Assembly: GCA_034508935.3 (NCBI GenBank)
Contig: CM067444.1
Span: 23,373,867 to 23,437,866 of the forward strand
Length of the DNA: 64,000 nucleotides
DNA from: Berghia stephanieae
Taxonomy: Eukaryota > Mollusca > Gastropoda > Nudibranchia > Aeolidiidae
Direction: 5' to 3'
The position numbers were made by a program, and so were the translations under genes. The notes below the pieces were generated by a model. It did no database searches. It was not told where the DNA came from and saw only the letters and a list, made by a program, of their open reading frames with translations. Within the stretch, counting starts at the first letter, position 1. The number at the start of each line of letters is the position of its first letter. This document shows positions 24,506 through 38,475 of the stretch, in pieces.

Positions 24506-27500
24506 TTAAGTAAATATAGAAGAAACAGAAGGTCTATCATCATCAATAGCATCCAATTCTGCCGGCGAGAGGGATCCGGCACCGGCCTCGTCAAACCCGC
24601 CCGTCATGTTAAAAGGGGATATGGTGGAAGTGGCCCTGTTCTCGTCAACGTCTATGGTGGATAGGAATTCCATGTCCTCTGTGTCGGCAGGGGATGGCTG
24701 GAAGAAAAAAAGCAGTAAAACCAATTTTAAAAAGATTGATTCAGATATTTGTGTGGCTGGCTGAGAAAACCCGGAAAGCTCCCCAAATTTCATAAATCGA
24801 GTTATGTATGCAGCGGCATAGACAACACCTTTCTGATCATTTGCCACTTTAAATTATATTTCTATGTCTATTAGAACCCAAGTGAAGAATTTTTTTTCTT
24901 AATAAAATGTGTTGCTATGGGAAACACTTTATCTTCGATTTTGGCTCATATCTCGAATCGAACTTGCCGCATCGTCCCAGGTTTTCTAAGCCAGCCTTAC
25001 ATTTACTAGATTCTAGACTCACATAGCAACCAGTAATGTCTCAGCAAAACCTCAAAAAATAAGAAAAGCTTTAGTTTTATCCCTTCGCAAATGTAAAAAA
25101 TTATTTAAAATATTTACAAAAGTAGCTAATGGTGGTGAATAGATAGCAGATAACAAGTCTTAGTGATTTCTTAGAGATATATTGATTGTTAAATATGACA
25201 TAAAGTGAGAAAAACAGAGTTATGAAAGTTGACAAGTTCATGGTCTCTCTCTCTCTCTACCCACAATTTGCTGGATAAGCAGTTTGTTTTTTTAAAAAAG
25301 TATTTCTCAAAGGAGTTAAATCATACCTGAGTTTCCACTTTGATGGAGACATCAGAAAATGTCGAAAACGGTAAGGTTTTGGGTCGATTATCAGCTGAGT
25401 TTTCCTTGTGATTTAGAAAGAAAATGTTGTACCATGTTAATCAAAGGAAATGTATGTAACAAGAAAAAGAAAAGAGTGCATGCATTTGTTATAAACATAT
25501 TATAGATGAGAAAACACTAACAGTCAACATTAAAAATATAATTGATACAGTTTTGAATATCGTATGTGCAACCATATGAAAAGCAAGTCAAATCATGTGA
25601 AGACTAAAGAGTCCTGGATTCCTTATTTTCATGTCTACATTATTTCAAACCGCTGCTACAGTTTTGAACCAACATTTAAAAACTTAAGAAGCATAATCCT
25701 CAAAACAAGAATAAGAGCAACAATTCAATGACATTATGATACGGTTTTATACTCTGTAGAAGAGGACGTATTGATTTAACTTTCTCATGTTTGACACGTA
25801 CAAATTCAAAGAGAGAATCTTTTATATATGTGGATAGATTAATGAATGACAAAGCAGTACATGTCAGGATCAGATCCCTCTCTTTCTTTTAATTAAAATA
25901 AACGCATTTAAGGAATAAAAAACATATTTTCCAAACCAAAGAATTAAAGAGATCTTCCATATTTGAAATAAAATATTTTTTAATGAGATAACTTATTAGA
26001 AATTTATGATCCAAGCCATAAATAAGAGTTGAAAAATATAATGATTAGTTCATCGAACTTACATCAACAACAATGTTAATAATAATGATGAAGGTGATGA
26101 TGATGATGATAATAGCATAAATGGCATGATGTCCATCACATTCAACAAATACCAAATCAAAATGAAATATAAAGCAGGACAAAAATGATAACTTTGCCAC
26201 TCGTTACAACAAGCAATGACAAGGACATCTGATTGTGTTTAAGATTGAAACTATGAATGTTTGTATGAATTTCAAGCAACTTGGAGTGCTTTGTTAATAA
26301 TTATTACTACCCATGTTTATATATTTTATTGTCAAAAACATCTAATTGGAGAATTTCACTTTTTATAAGGAAACTACGGGACCAATTTGAATCTACATTT
26401 CATGGCATACTTATTATATTTCAATGATATAATAATTTGTGACCCCTTTCAATCTGGTATTTTGTCGAGGTCGCCATGTTGCTGAAAATTTGAGTTTAAT
26501 TCAAAGCTCTCATTGGAGAAAGTGACTATCATTTCTTAAAGATTATAAAAGGTAAAATTTCCTGCTTTTGATCATTTCAACTTTAAATTCTGTTCATCGG
26601 GTCACCCTAATATTCAGTCACATTAAGGCATTAAAACTGGTGTTTTAAGTTACTTCAAAACATTCTTACCTCAGTATCACAATTTAAATGACTCTTTCTA
26701 TGTCCATCAGTCCTCTGAGCTCCCATTTGTTCCTTCATCTTCACCAGCATCCATTCAGGGACGATAAAACCTTTGCATTCATGCATTAAAAGGCTTGGGC
26801 TGTCCCTGTTTGTGAAAGAGTAAAGTTGAGAATTATCATTGCTCTGCCCACTTGGCACATATCTCAAAAATTGAAGACAAATTTGTAATTGGTATGGCCT
26901 TTTCAATAAGAAGAAGAGGATATAAATAAAATTATAACCACCTGTTTTCTTACGCATAGATGGGTATTAAAAAATAATAGTCTCAGATATATTTTTATTT
27001 ATATTCTCTAACATCTCAGGGTGGATTTTAATATTGTAACTTAACTTTAAGTTATGCTTCCTAAGCATAATTTTAAATTTAATGATAAATATTGAATATC
27101 TCCTTCACATCCTTCAGTAGAATCTAGTGTCATGATCAGATTCCTGAAAGTCATTCAGAGCCATGTGTACTATCTACCAATAGTAATACAGGTAATAATA
27201 TCTTATAACTCTTTGGGTAGGATGCTGATCAATCCTCAAAAGTGCTTACTACTATATCTAAATAGCTTCAGCTTTTCAACATTTAATTTTAAGGACATTA
27301 ATTTTTTAGAGAAAAAAAATCCAGACAAAATAATGCAACACACCACCTCACCTATAATCATCAGATCTACTCAGATCCTCTATATCCTCAACCAACATCA
27401 AATATGCTTTGCCTCCTGTAGGCGGCATCAAACCTCTCTCACAAAGCCATAATTTGTCTTCGGAGTCTCCAACATACTGGAAAAGTGAAAAATCAATGTT

Positions 27501-30500
27501 ATTATTATTAGGAAATTATTTTCCTCCTATGATGAACATTATAAAAAATATGAAAATAAGACTTCCAGGTCATAATTAGTATAAATGGATTTTTTGGGAA
27601 TGTGTTTTCAGCCACAAGCTGTAATTAAGTGATAATGGTGTTTTTAAATACTGCCTTGGTGTCCATTTAGACATCACTTTCATTAAGATAAATACAATAT
27701 CCCTTTAGTAACAATGTTTTCTAAACATTTCACAAGTTCATTATTTCCCCTGAAATTGCATACAAAAGTAACATAAAATTATTTCTCAAATGAAATAATA
27801 ATGAAATGTAAAGTATCAAAGTTTACCTTAAAAATGTCTGGATGACGAATATACAACCGTCCTCTTGTATTGCCCAAACCAAGAGCCCTAAAGTTTTTGT
27901 AAAAATAAAAGGGAAAACTGAAAAGAAAACTAAACATTCATATAGCTCAACTCATGAAAACTGAAATAAGTATTATTAACTTAAATAAATGTTTGACTGC
28001 AAATACTCTTACCTCTACTTTAAGACAAACCTTAACAGCTCTATGATGAAAACCCTTAATTCAGGTTAAAATACCCACGTGATAAAAATAACCGTTTTGA
28101 AGATACCAAATAAGATAAAAAGTTTGAACATTTATATCTGTAAAATGATAATAAACAATAATCTTAATTCTATTTCTCCAATGCAAGTGCACAATTTGTG
28201 GCACCCTCTAACATCATGTTGCAATATTTATGATTTGTAAAATAAATGCTTAAACTTTAAGTTAAAGAAATGCCTTGATTTTGAGCATTTAAGACATATA
28301 ACATCTACTTACTTGTTTGCCTTTGCACCCATAATAAACAAAGTATCCGATTTTATCCGTTCCGGGTCCCACTGTGATACAAAAAAAAAAAAAAAATAAA
28401 TAAAAAAAAAAAGAATTAAAATAAAATCTACTACAGTTGGGAACTGTAGGGAACTTAACATAGTGGTAGAAAAATAGTGTCAGTGAGTGACTTTGGTGAA
28501 TGGATGCCAAAGATGTATACAAGTGTAAAGTGTCTCTTAAGTACTAATGGAAGTTAAGCCATATAAGGAGGTTGGGGGACAGGGAAGGGGAAGCATATCT
28601 AAGTCAAACGCCCCAGACCATATCTTTAAAAACACGACAATGGTGATAAGAAATAAAAGCAAAAAAAAAAAAAAAAAAAAAAAAAAAGTACCTTAGGCCC
28701 TTCCTTTCTTACAAGGTCTCCTGCTTTGAGTGTCTTGGAAGGAGTCACTCGTCTGGGAATGGAAAAATACAATATTATTTTTAAATAAGCAAGAAAAAAC
28801 AGCATATTCAAACCATAATATGGCAAGGTCAGTTAATAATCATAATTGCACAGGAGGGGGGAGGTGAGCACCGATTGAGTGCACAAAGCATTTAATTTAA
28901 AGCTTTCTCTGTAAATATGAAGAGAAATGTTTCCAAAATGTTCACTAGCCTTAACTTGGTTTCTGTCAAACATGTCAATACTTACCCTGAGCCATGTACA
29001 GGTGGCCGACCTTTTCTCTGGTGAAATGAAAGAGAAAAAAAAATATTATGGAATCATAAAAATCAACGTGTATAAATCATGACAATATTATCCCTCCATT
29101 AAAAACATTAAACATGAGAATAAGATTTATTTTCTATCAGATAGAGTTGTCAACCTCATATGAATATGAGCATGAATTTTTAAAAGCAAAAGATAAACTA
29201 AAATTTTTTTTTTAATTTTAAAAATTGAAATTAATTATAATTATTACCTTAATGGCACGCCTTGTAGATCCAGCCTCGCTGCCTTTTTCTGAATCACTGT
29301 CAGAAATTCTAGACCTTTTCAAATTGTGCTTAAAAATAAGATGGATAACAAGCATTGGAGTTAAATGGCATAATTTGAAATTTAAAATAACAATAAATCA
29401 TATCCAAATAGTACAAAGTCAAAACTACGCAATGCTCTGAAAGTAACCATAAAAGAAATGGAAAAGTAAAAACGAAAAATGATATGATAGTTCAAGTAAG
29501 AAAGAAAGCCATTTTGTACAAAACAAGATGTTTATAAGAAATAAATTGTTATAGAATTTTGATTATAGTATAGACAGGATTTGTCAGGTTTTTTTGGTCT
29601 TAATTGAGGACAATTCCAATGAGATAACAATTCAGAGCTTTTAATGAATATGGCTGTGCTGTCTCTAGGGACACTTGCCGTGAATGTGTGTATTACTTCA
29701 AGTGTGTCAGTCTGTTTCTGGTATCTAGTTAGTAATTTGTTTCCATAAATCTCTGTCCCGTGCAAGTGTTCATAGCTTTTGAATGTCATCATGTGTATTA
29801 AGGTGCTGAGGCAATTGGATGTTTCCTTGTGTTGTTGAAATCAGTTCTTCGGTTGTTGTTTCTAAACATATTTGATATTTTTTTAGATCTTGATTCAATG
29901 TTGTTGGAAGGGAAGTTGGTGCAAGCCCTCAGTATTTGGCTCCTTGTTTGAAGTAATCATCTATCCAGGTTTGTGCTGGAATATTTTCAGAGTATAAAAC
30001 TGGAGTGTATTACCTATTCTGTAACATGACATGGTTAGCAACAACTAATTGTTACCCTTTGATAGGATGTCAAACTATCTATCTCAAGTGCCTTCAACGA
30101 AGTCTGACCAGCATAACAATTACTGCTCAATTGACAGAGAGACCAGAAGAAAAAAAAAATTGACTGCACCCTAGACCAACACCAAAACCTCTGCTTGCTT
30201 ATTGCAAAATACCAATGATTTAGAGACCAAATCACAGACAAAAATGATATCATGCTTTTTCATTTTAAAAAACAAAAAACAAAAAAAGCAATAAATATTC
30301 GGGAAATTCCACGAAAATGTCAACCGAAGGGGTGTTTTACAAATTCTTAAGAACATATTAAAATTTGGTACCAATTTGTTGGAAAATCATTCAGGATTAT
30401 GAATATAAGGATATTTCGTGCATATTTGTGGTACAGGATGCTTATTGTAGCTTTATGTAAGGGCATCCCCTATTTGAAGAACAAAAAGAATATTTTCTCA

Positions 30501-33500
30501 ATATTATAAATCTTGCAACTTCTACAAAATTATAGCCACCTTTGCTTTCGTTTATTGATATTAAAACAATTATAAGTATCAGAAACCTATATAAACATTC
30601 AAATTTACGATTTTAATGAAATGTTGTCCTCATCGGTCGTTTTAATGACCTTGGGAAATTGTATGTCAGTCCGTTACCATTAAAACAGTATTTTTTCATC
30701 TACGAAAGATGTGATTGTTGTACAGACTCACTTATTTCAGATTTTCTGTTCTTACATGAATGGCTTTAGCACTGTAAGATAATTTTTCAAGAAATTTCTC
30801 ATTTAAGGTACTTTTGTTGGGTAACGGACTGACATTTTTAGGGTAACGGACTGACAGTAACAGACTGACTAATTCTATTTTAATTCAAAGACAATATATA
30901 AAAGTTGTTTTTTAAGTCCCAAGAGTAATGTCCACTCCAATGTGTTTCAACTGATCAGGCAGCCATTTTATAAACATTTGGATCATAAAATTTCAAACAC
31001 TGGTCTTCAACATCAAGCCTGCTATTTTTCAATAGGTAAGTTAAATCTTTTAAAGCTTGTGAATCTTTTGATCACTTGAAGATTTTTGCTATGTTTGAAT
31101 TGAGGAAAAAACACTGTTTATAGTTCTATAATATCCTTATGACAATGGAGCCAGTAGTGTTCCTCTGTTAAAGGGGCAAGAAGCCCTGGGAGAAAAAAAA
31201 AAAAAAGAAATCAAACAATTAAATTAATGTGGAAAACCATTGAGTCACTGAGGCTTTAAATGTAGTGGGTCAGCAAGCTGTTTAGCTGTGTATAATGTCA
31301 ATATTTTAGTTGTTACAAAGTAATGTGATACAAGTTAGAAATGAGTTTTATTTTCTTAGTTTTGCGGTATAATTTTTAAGACAACACGATTTGATTATTC
31401 CGATTTGACTTTCATAGCTTATGATGTAATTTCGCTCAATTTTCTTCATTCACAGGTTCAAGATGCCTACTCTATCCATGGTTCAAAAGCAGAGGAATTA
31501 TCAAGAAAGACTGAAAACTGATGGGCATTGTTTAGGAAAAAGATAGGCAACAAAAGCAGGAGTCTCAAAGAAAACTTGGAAATGATTGTAAAGGACGCTT
31601 AAAAGAAATAACGGGATTTACAAGCAAAATGGAAAAAAAAAAAAGAGAAAAGCCGATCAATCTACAACTCCAAAAGAAAGTAAACCAAGCACACCTAAAT
31701 CCACATCTGCCTCACATTTCAGCACAGGAAAGTAAAATACTGAATTCAACTTTGAGTCTACCATCCTCCCAAAAAAAAAAAAATAAAAATTAAACTATGC
31801 CTGTGTTGCTAAGGGCATCCATCAACCAATGGGTTTTGAAATATTTTAATCATGGAAATGGGGTTTCAAGATGAAATAAAATAATTTGATCGAAAATTTC
31901 TATTTGGACAAGAAGTACTCTTGGCGAGCACCAAGGGAAAAATATTTCATAATTGTGAGAGATGAAAAAAGAGAAAGGACGAAAATTCAAAAAAGTTTCG
32001 TGTAAAAAAAAATGAAAAAGAGGGTGTCGATTGTTAGTGAATTTCATCCAGGAATCAAAATTGGCTTAAGTTTATTTTGCTCCCTCAGAATCTCAGAATG
32101 TACTTCTAAGAGAAATCCCACAATCTGCATAAGTAAATTGTAACAATCAAGGATAAAATGGTCCAAATGATTATTTTTGAAGATCTTTCTCAGATCTTAT
32201 ATAACTGGCTTTCTGGTCAAGTGCAGATGAGTAAGAGGTTGACTGCCAATACTATCGACCAGTTTGCAGTGACGGTCATGGCCTATTGACAATTCCTAAG
32301 CTTGAGGAATCAAGATGAAATACAGAATAAAAATTAAGCTTCAAAAATAAGTACCAAAAGAATGTTAAACATTCCCCAGTTTTAAAGTCCTTTCTTATCT
32401 ACATTTTTTTTATTTTTTTGATAATTTAATTTCATAGTTGAAATAAAGTTCCGTTTGACTGTGACAGAATAGATTTCAACTCCACGAATCATTATTTCAT
32501 TATTTAAATTTTTTCAAAAGCAAAATTGGGATTGAGGTAATCAGATGTCACCCATCGAGTTACTCATCATGCCCAATGTAGCTTGACATCCATATAAGGA
32601 AGAGTATTGGTTTGATCAATCACACTGGGTATTCAGTGTTGCTCATAATTACATAATGTGTTCTTTGCTCTGGATTTTATGTAGTAACCGTTATTCTGAG
32701 TAATAAAATTCAGAGGTGTCAGTCCGTTACCATCCATTTGTCAGTCCGTTACCCACACTTTTTCAAAGACTGCAGATTAAAATTTTGGACAATCTTTTAG
32801 ATATTGCTAGTGGGTTGTAGAACAACATCTCGTGGTTACTATAAAAGAACTTATTTGTTACTGGAAGGTTTAACTTCAGAAAGTTTGATCCATCTACATA
32901 TAAAATTGAAAAAGATGGATTTTCTGATGTCAGTCCGTTACCAACATTATAATGTCAAAAAAATTCAAGTTGATTAAGATTCATCTTTATCCTTTTGATA
33001 TATGATAAGGGCGGACATGATACATGTCCATGGGAAATATTAGCTCCATACAATAAATACATTGCATTTCAGAGCACGAAATGTATGCATTTTTGGTCTG
33101 ATTTGTCAGTCCGTTACCCGTGGAATTTCCCATTCATTTCTCAGTACAGCTATTAAAATGGGATCGTGGAGTTTGAAATTGGTAAATAACACACAATGAT
33201 ATCAATGTACTAACCAGTCGTCTTCACTGGTGCTTCCACTATCAGAGATGTTATCAAATAGGTCTGTGGTTGGTGTGATACTTCTTCTGCCAAGGGATGT
33301 GGAATACTCAGACTTGGCCTGAAATGAGAAATATACTTTTTAGAAGATTGAAAAATATTACAAAGTCTAAATAAAGACCTTCTGAAAAAAAAATACTCTT
33401 GATACCAACTGCATGAGAGAGAAAAGATAACAAATCAAAACTTCTTCACAATGAAGTTGATATAAAGAAAAAAATAAAAAGATCATTTACACCATCCCTT

Positions 33501-35349
33501 TGTTAAAAGTTGGAAACAAATTTCAATCTTCTTATACTGTGCGAGAAAAGATTCCTTCTGGAATAGCATCTCTCATTGCATGTGGTTAGGTTACTAGTTC
33601 TTAGATCATATCAAGTCTGTCTTTGATCTTGAAACTTCCAAAACAGCAAATTTATGCAGATTTTGAATAAATGTGAATGGATTTCAACACATTATTTTTA
33701 TCTGAAAAAAAAGCTTACAGAATTAATTGACAACATGAAGCAAAAATAACCAGAGACTCCTACCCCAACCCATTGATAAGAGGAATCAAAAACTCAAAAT
33801 TAAATTTAAAAAGGGGAATTTCAGACAAAATATGCGGAATCAACATATGATATAATATTTGAACTATCAATTAAGACAATCAATAAGTGCCTATCAGATC
33901 ACTAATGCGTGTGCAAAGTGTGACAAGGAAATTGTTCAATGTAAAAACAGGGCTTAATTGAAACGATAGCAGTCTAAACCTTCTCATCAGTGTGTCTGTT
34001 GACAATAAGGCACTCATGAGGGCTTTCTTCTGTTGGATATGCAGCAAGCAATCAATGTCCTGTTTTTCTTGTGTTTTTTGTTTCTCTCAACAATTTCATT
34101 TTCTTTACTAAACCTTGAGCGCGGGAATGAAGATTACGAAATGGTTTTGCAGAATGATTCTGTATGTCAAAGGCAGGATTGTAGGGGTCTCTGCATAACT
34201 TGATTGAATTCCTTTAAAATCCTAGAAAACTCTTCTGATGAATATTATCAAATGACAAAAAAAAATTTATAACAAAATGTGTTGAAAATTAATGTGTAAA
34301 ATTCACATCAACATAAATTTATAATATTTTTACCTCCTCCAGAATTTGACGACATACATGGTTGAGATGCTCATTGCCCAATAGATCCTCATTACTGTTT
34401 TGACGAATGTTGGCTAACGCTGGCTCAAAGAATTTCTAAATCATACAGAATAAAAAAGTTGGTAATTATACAAAGTGTGGAATAGAATCTCAATACTTGA
34501 CTAAGTGTTACAAACGCAACAAAGCCCTTTTTTAAATGTATAAACATACTTTGATAAAAATAATAGACCAAATAAATGAAAGTGACAGACCCAATTATAC
34601 AAAAAAAAAAAATCAGTTAAAATTCAAGTAATGCTGCATTTCAATTATAAATAAAGTGACAAATCTGAATTTACAACAACAAAAAATTTCCATTAATGCT
34701 CAATTCATGTTGCATTTCAAATTTACAATTCTAAACTCATTTCAAGGATTACAATGAGAAAGAGTCAATTTGTCACATATCCCATCAACATTTTGCTATT
34801 GCAAGTTTTTTAAAAATACTAAAACTTACATTGGTATACTTTTTGATGATTTCTGAAATTTCTTTATTGACGCTTCTCTGTATAGTTTGTCTCAATACAT
34901 CCAACGTTCTGGCAGTGTTTGTAATGACACCCGATCTGTGAGAGAAAAAAAAAGAGAAAAAGGTTGAAATTTCAGGTTTTATTTAAAACTAATGTTCCAG
35001 GAATTTACGATATAATCTCTCTTACTCAATCTCCAAATACCTATATATACACACAAAACACAAAGTATTGGATAACAACAATAAAAAATAAAAAAATAAA
35101 TAAATAAAAAATAATATATTTAAAACTACAGCATTTCAACAAATTTTTACCAATCACAAAGTTTGCTGACTTGATGCAAAGAAGATGACTACTATTTGAA
35201 AATTTCTGAAAATAGTTGGACTTGAATTTTTTGAAAACTTACCTGGCTCTTTGAACAGCTATGTTATGGGTGCGATATGAAGCTCTGTACACAGTATTGG
35301 TAACGGGGAGGCATGAGAGGTTGGCAACTCTCTGGTTAAACGGTTGTAC
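24506..35349 (-). CDS. DNTTIP1: DNTTIP1 (TDIF1) core, C-terminal 13 exons of a longer gene
   Basis: Exons, in transcript order: 35349-35243, 34935-34830, 34435-34334, 33318-33215, 29314-29248, 29017-28986, 28752-28692, 28371-28313, 27887-27827, 27476-27352, 26805-26670, 25404-25327 and 24697-24506 (stop TAA 24506-24508). All junction phases agree, giving about 409 residues. Residues 36-105 match the DNTTIP1 helical dimerisation domain (RTLDVLRQTIQRSVNKEISE, KFFEPALANIRQ). The AT-hook-like RKGRPP follows, then the DNA-binding SKI/SNO/DAC-like region (KEGPKWDPERIKSDTLFIMG, ALGLGNTRGRLYIRHPDIFK, LMPPTGGKAYLMLVEDIEDL, FIVPEWMLVKMKEQM). In vertebrates DNTTIP1 dimerises HDAC1/2 with MIDEAS in the nuclear MiDAC deacetylase. 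The tail of about 90 acidic/Ser-rich residues, including a SUMO-type IKVE, extends past the human end. There is no start Met in the first exon, so upstream coding exons are required. Confidence 0.92.
30301..33131 (+). mobile_element. 2.83-kb TIR DNA transposon with 4-bp TSD, decayed
   Basis: Perfect 13-base inverted ends gggaaattccacg (30301-30313; complement 33119-33131) flanked by attc at 30297-30300 and 33132-33135. The 14-mer gtcagtccgttacc or its complement occurs at 30665, 30820, 30842, 32718, 32740, 32929 and 33105, plus one variant at 30856. A decayed plus-strand coding remnant starts at ATG 31463 with QKQRNYQERLKTD (preceded by an acceptor-like cacag). Another lies at 32041-32140 (FHPGIKIGLSLFCSLR), resembling the IKIG-SKF-SLRP segment of an uncharacterised transposon protein common in marine invertebrates. 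Many stops show it is inactive. It sits in the intron between exons 33215-33318 and 29248-29314. The 4-bp TSD would fit Sola- or Academ-type superfamilies; I cannot decide. Confidence 0.82.
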
Positions 35350-35883
35350 CTTTAAAAAAATGTATCAGCAGTTAGGAACTGGGTTTTCAATGTCATTAGT
35401 ATGTTTCATAAATCAATGTCTAAGAGCAACAGAATTCCATTTTAGATAGGGTCATAGCTTCTTCACATACACTTGACATAGGTTTTATGAAGTAAATTTA
35501 ACAGAAAAATAAAGTGTTACTTGAAATGCAAAAGAGCTAAATTATTCAGGCTAATACTTTTTGATTAAAACACAGGTACCTCTAAAATCAGGTACACGGT
35601 TCTAAATGTGAGGGAGAGCTATATACTAACCACAACTTCCTTTTAAAAAATATAAACAAACTAAAACGAAAAAAGAAAGATTAACAATATTTAAAAGTAA
35701 AAGAATCCTACCTTCTGTAAAACATATTTCACCAAGTACCTAACCCATATTTGACTCTATACCATTTAAAATACAATTCTACCCAAAAGATACAGAAAAT
35801 TATAAGATGATTTTGTCTAGGCCTCTAATGTTTTGAACATAAAATGAAAAAATACAGCCCATCGTTAATTAAAAATTTTAATA

Positions 35884-36288
35884 CAGGGGAACCTCCCGAT
35901 TAGGACACCTCCGAATAGCGACAACCTCCTGATAACTACATTGGCCCGTGGTCCCGATTTTTTTTCTATTTAAGATCAGCAAAGAAAACCTCCAAATAAC
36001 GACGCACTTTTTGATAAAACCTCCCAATAACGACATCATTTTGGCGATTTTCGGCAGTTTTCGTAGATATCTGATACTAAAAATATCGAGTATGAGTACT
36101 CAAAGTTTATTAAAACGATTCCTGCTTGAACCAATGATACCGCAGCTTTTGAAACCAATGAGAACGCAGCTTTTTTTTTTTTTGACGAATCTTAGCTGAT
36201 GTGCATTAACAAAAACCAAGGTAAAAATGTAAGTGTAAGCAAGTAAACACAAAATCTTGGAAAATGTGATATTATGTGGTGATAGTAA

Positions 36289-36328
<40 letters not shown>

Positions 36329-36820
36329 TAGTAGTTTCTGTTTTTGTGGGAGGAGGAGGAAGAATTTTATCTAACTTGCAGCGTCCGAATTACCTGTTTT
36401 TGTTTGTTTTAAAGGGTTTTATAGCGCTTGTGACACATCTATGTCATATCAGCACCAGTAAAAAGGAAGAAAATTGGATAGTAAAAAACATTCTAGATTT
36501 ACAATTGAAATAACATAAGAAAAAGTAAGACAAAGGGGAATGGTTTAAATAGGGAACAGATCTAGATTCCAGGAGCACACTATCAGTGTACTCAGTTCAG
36601 ATCACCTAAAAGTCTCATCCAGACACACGCACAATTATACCATCCAAGAGGAATACACTACAATGTTTTATTTGTTTTGTCAATGTAATTAAAAACTGGT
36701 CCCGCGGGCCTTACCACGCCCACTTTGTCCGCCATCTTTGAAACCTCTAAATAACGACACCTCCGGATAACGACATAAAAACTCGGTCCCGTGGCATGTC
36801 GTTATCGGGAGGTTCCACTG
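35884..36820. mobile_element. pogo/Tigger-like non-autonomous element, TA target site
   Basis: Ends caggggaacctcccgat (from 35884) and atcgggaggttccactg (to 36820) are inverted repeats, flanked by TA at 35882-35883 and 36821-36822. Sub-terminal aataacgac repeats (cctccaaataacgacg, cctcccaataacgac, cctctaaataacgac) are typical of pogo-derived elements. A SINE family 3 copy is inserted at about 36391-36673 and a (GTA)n tract lies at 36291-36332. No transposase frame is recognisable. Confidence 0.8.
36391..36673 (-). mobile_element. SINE-like retroposon family 3, truncated, inside pogo-like element
   Basis: Left end tttttgtttgttttaaaggg plus tatagcgcttgtgacac, as in the copies at 17728 and 20140. 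The distal third is missing after aggaatacactacaatg. Insertion into the pogo-like element dates it as the younger of the two. Confidence 0.75.
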
Positions 36821-37255
36821 TAAATTCAGTGGTCACAGATTGTAAGTCATCCATATGACATCGTGTGGACTATTTGATGTGTAATCAAATTACGGTTAAT
36901 CCATTCAGAAGGAGAAAAAATCCCCACTCCACCAAACAGCAGCTGTCAACATCACCACCACCATAGTCGTCATAATCATCAACATCATTTGAAATGAGAG
37001 ATTTTATTCGTAAAATGTCCCTATAATTTGAAATTGAGGTTATGCACGCACGCCTGGTGCATGAAAGAGAAAAGCGTTGTGGGCCTGATTAATTTGTAGA
37101 GAGAGATTTAATTAAAAAATGATCATTACAAAAAGCTACTAAGATTTTTTAAAATCCTCCCCAACAAAGCTGTTGCAGGCACGTCTACCATCAATCTCAA
37201 ATTTCAGGGACATTCTGATAAAACCTCACATTCCAGAAACAATACGTTCCTGATG

Positions 37256-38135
37256 GGGTCCATCACACATCGTCCCGCATTATTCCCACTTGTGTCCACC
37301 TCCCATAGTCCCGAGTTCACTCCCCTGCGGTGTCATCTCCCAAAGTCTCAGGTCTACTCCCCACTGGAGTTCATATCCCATGGTTCCACGATCACTCTTC
37401 AGTGGTGTCCACCTCCCCTCATTGCCTAGGGTTCTTTTCCCACTGGTGTTCACCTCCAATGATCCTGGGTTCTTTCCCCACTAGTGTCCACCTCCCATAG
37501 TTCCAGGTTCACTCCCCACTGGAGTCCATATCTTTTGGTTCCATGATCACTCCCCTGTGATGTCCATCTCCAATAGTCCCAGATTCACTCTCCACTGGTG
37601 TCCTTATCAATTACGAGTTTACTCTGCTCAGGTGTCCATATCTCACAGTCCTGGCTTTACTCTCAGCTTGTTTCAAAATCTAGTCCCAGGTTTACTTCTC
37701 ACTTGTGTATCTATCCCATATTCACTCCTACTAATGTCCACCTTACATAGTTTGGGTTCACTCCCTGCTGCAATCCACCTCACATTGTTCTGGGTGTCTA
37801 TCTCTTGTCCACTTCCAACTCGTGTCTACATCTTGCAATCCCCACCATTGTCACCAGCCCATAGTCCCAGGTTTACTCCCCACTGCTGTTCACATCCAAA
37901 AGTCCTGGGTTTACTCTCCACTAGTTATAATATCCCATAGTCCAGGGTGCACCCAGGTTCACTTCCCACTTGTGTCTACATTCTGTCTTGCCCTTGAGTT
38001 CATTCCCCACTACTGTCTACAACCCAGGGTCACAAGGCTTCCTCCCCTCTAATTTTGACCACCCATTATCCTGAGTTTAATCTCCACGGATCTCCAACTC
38101 AAATGGTCCCTGGTTCAATCCCCACTGGTGCTCAC
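37256..38135. repeat. Tandem array of roughly 40-bp units with B-box-like core
   Basis: About 20 diverged units, each close to ccatagtcccaggttcactc followed by cccactggtgtccacctc. The core ggttcactcc / ggttcaatccc resembles the polymerase III B box or tRNA T-arm. The array is almost purine-poor on the plus strand and lies in the intron between exons 39502 and 35349 of the DNTTIP1-like gene. No coding role is supported. Confidence 0.85.
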
Positions 38136-38475
38136 CAGAGCCTTCTGTCAATCCATACTTAACTTCGATTTGTTTTATTGAAACAACACGAGGGCCCCAA
38201 ACAGTATGGTCATTAAATGGAGCTCTTTTTAGTAATGATTTTACTGTTAAAAAAATTAATGTGCAGTTATTTCCCTTGTTACAGTGAAAAAAATCCCTTC
38301 CAAAAACAAATAAACAAAGAGGGAACTGCACAGCTGACAGAGGCTACTCCCACACACTTATAAATTCTCGAAAATTGCAAAAAAGATGCAGATGAAGTGA
38401 CTGCAATGTATATCAGGGATTTTATACTGTATTTTGCGCTTGCATTGCGGCCGCAAGCGATGCAAAAAACCATGC

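Noticed and set aside
29532-29792. 86-codon minus-strand frame as a further exon
   Set aside because: No splice context matching the gene's phases and no family motif; probably intronic repeat remnant.
37290-38052. Proline/serine-rich frames of 64-127 codons
   Set aside because: They read through a tandem repeat array in several frames equally; no coding support.
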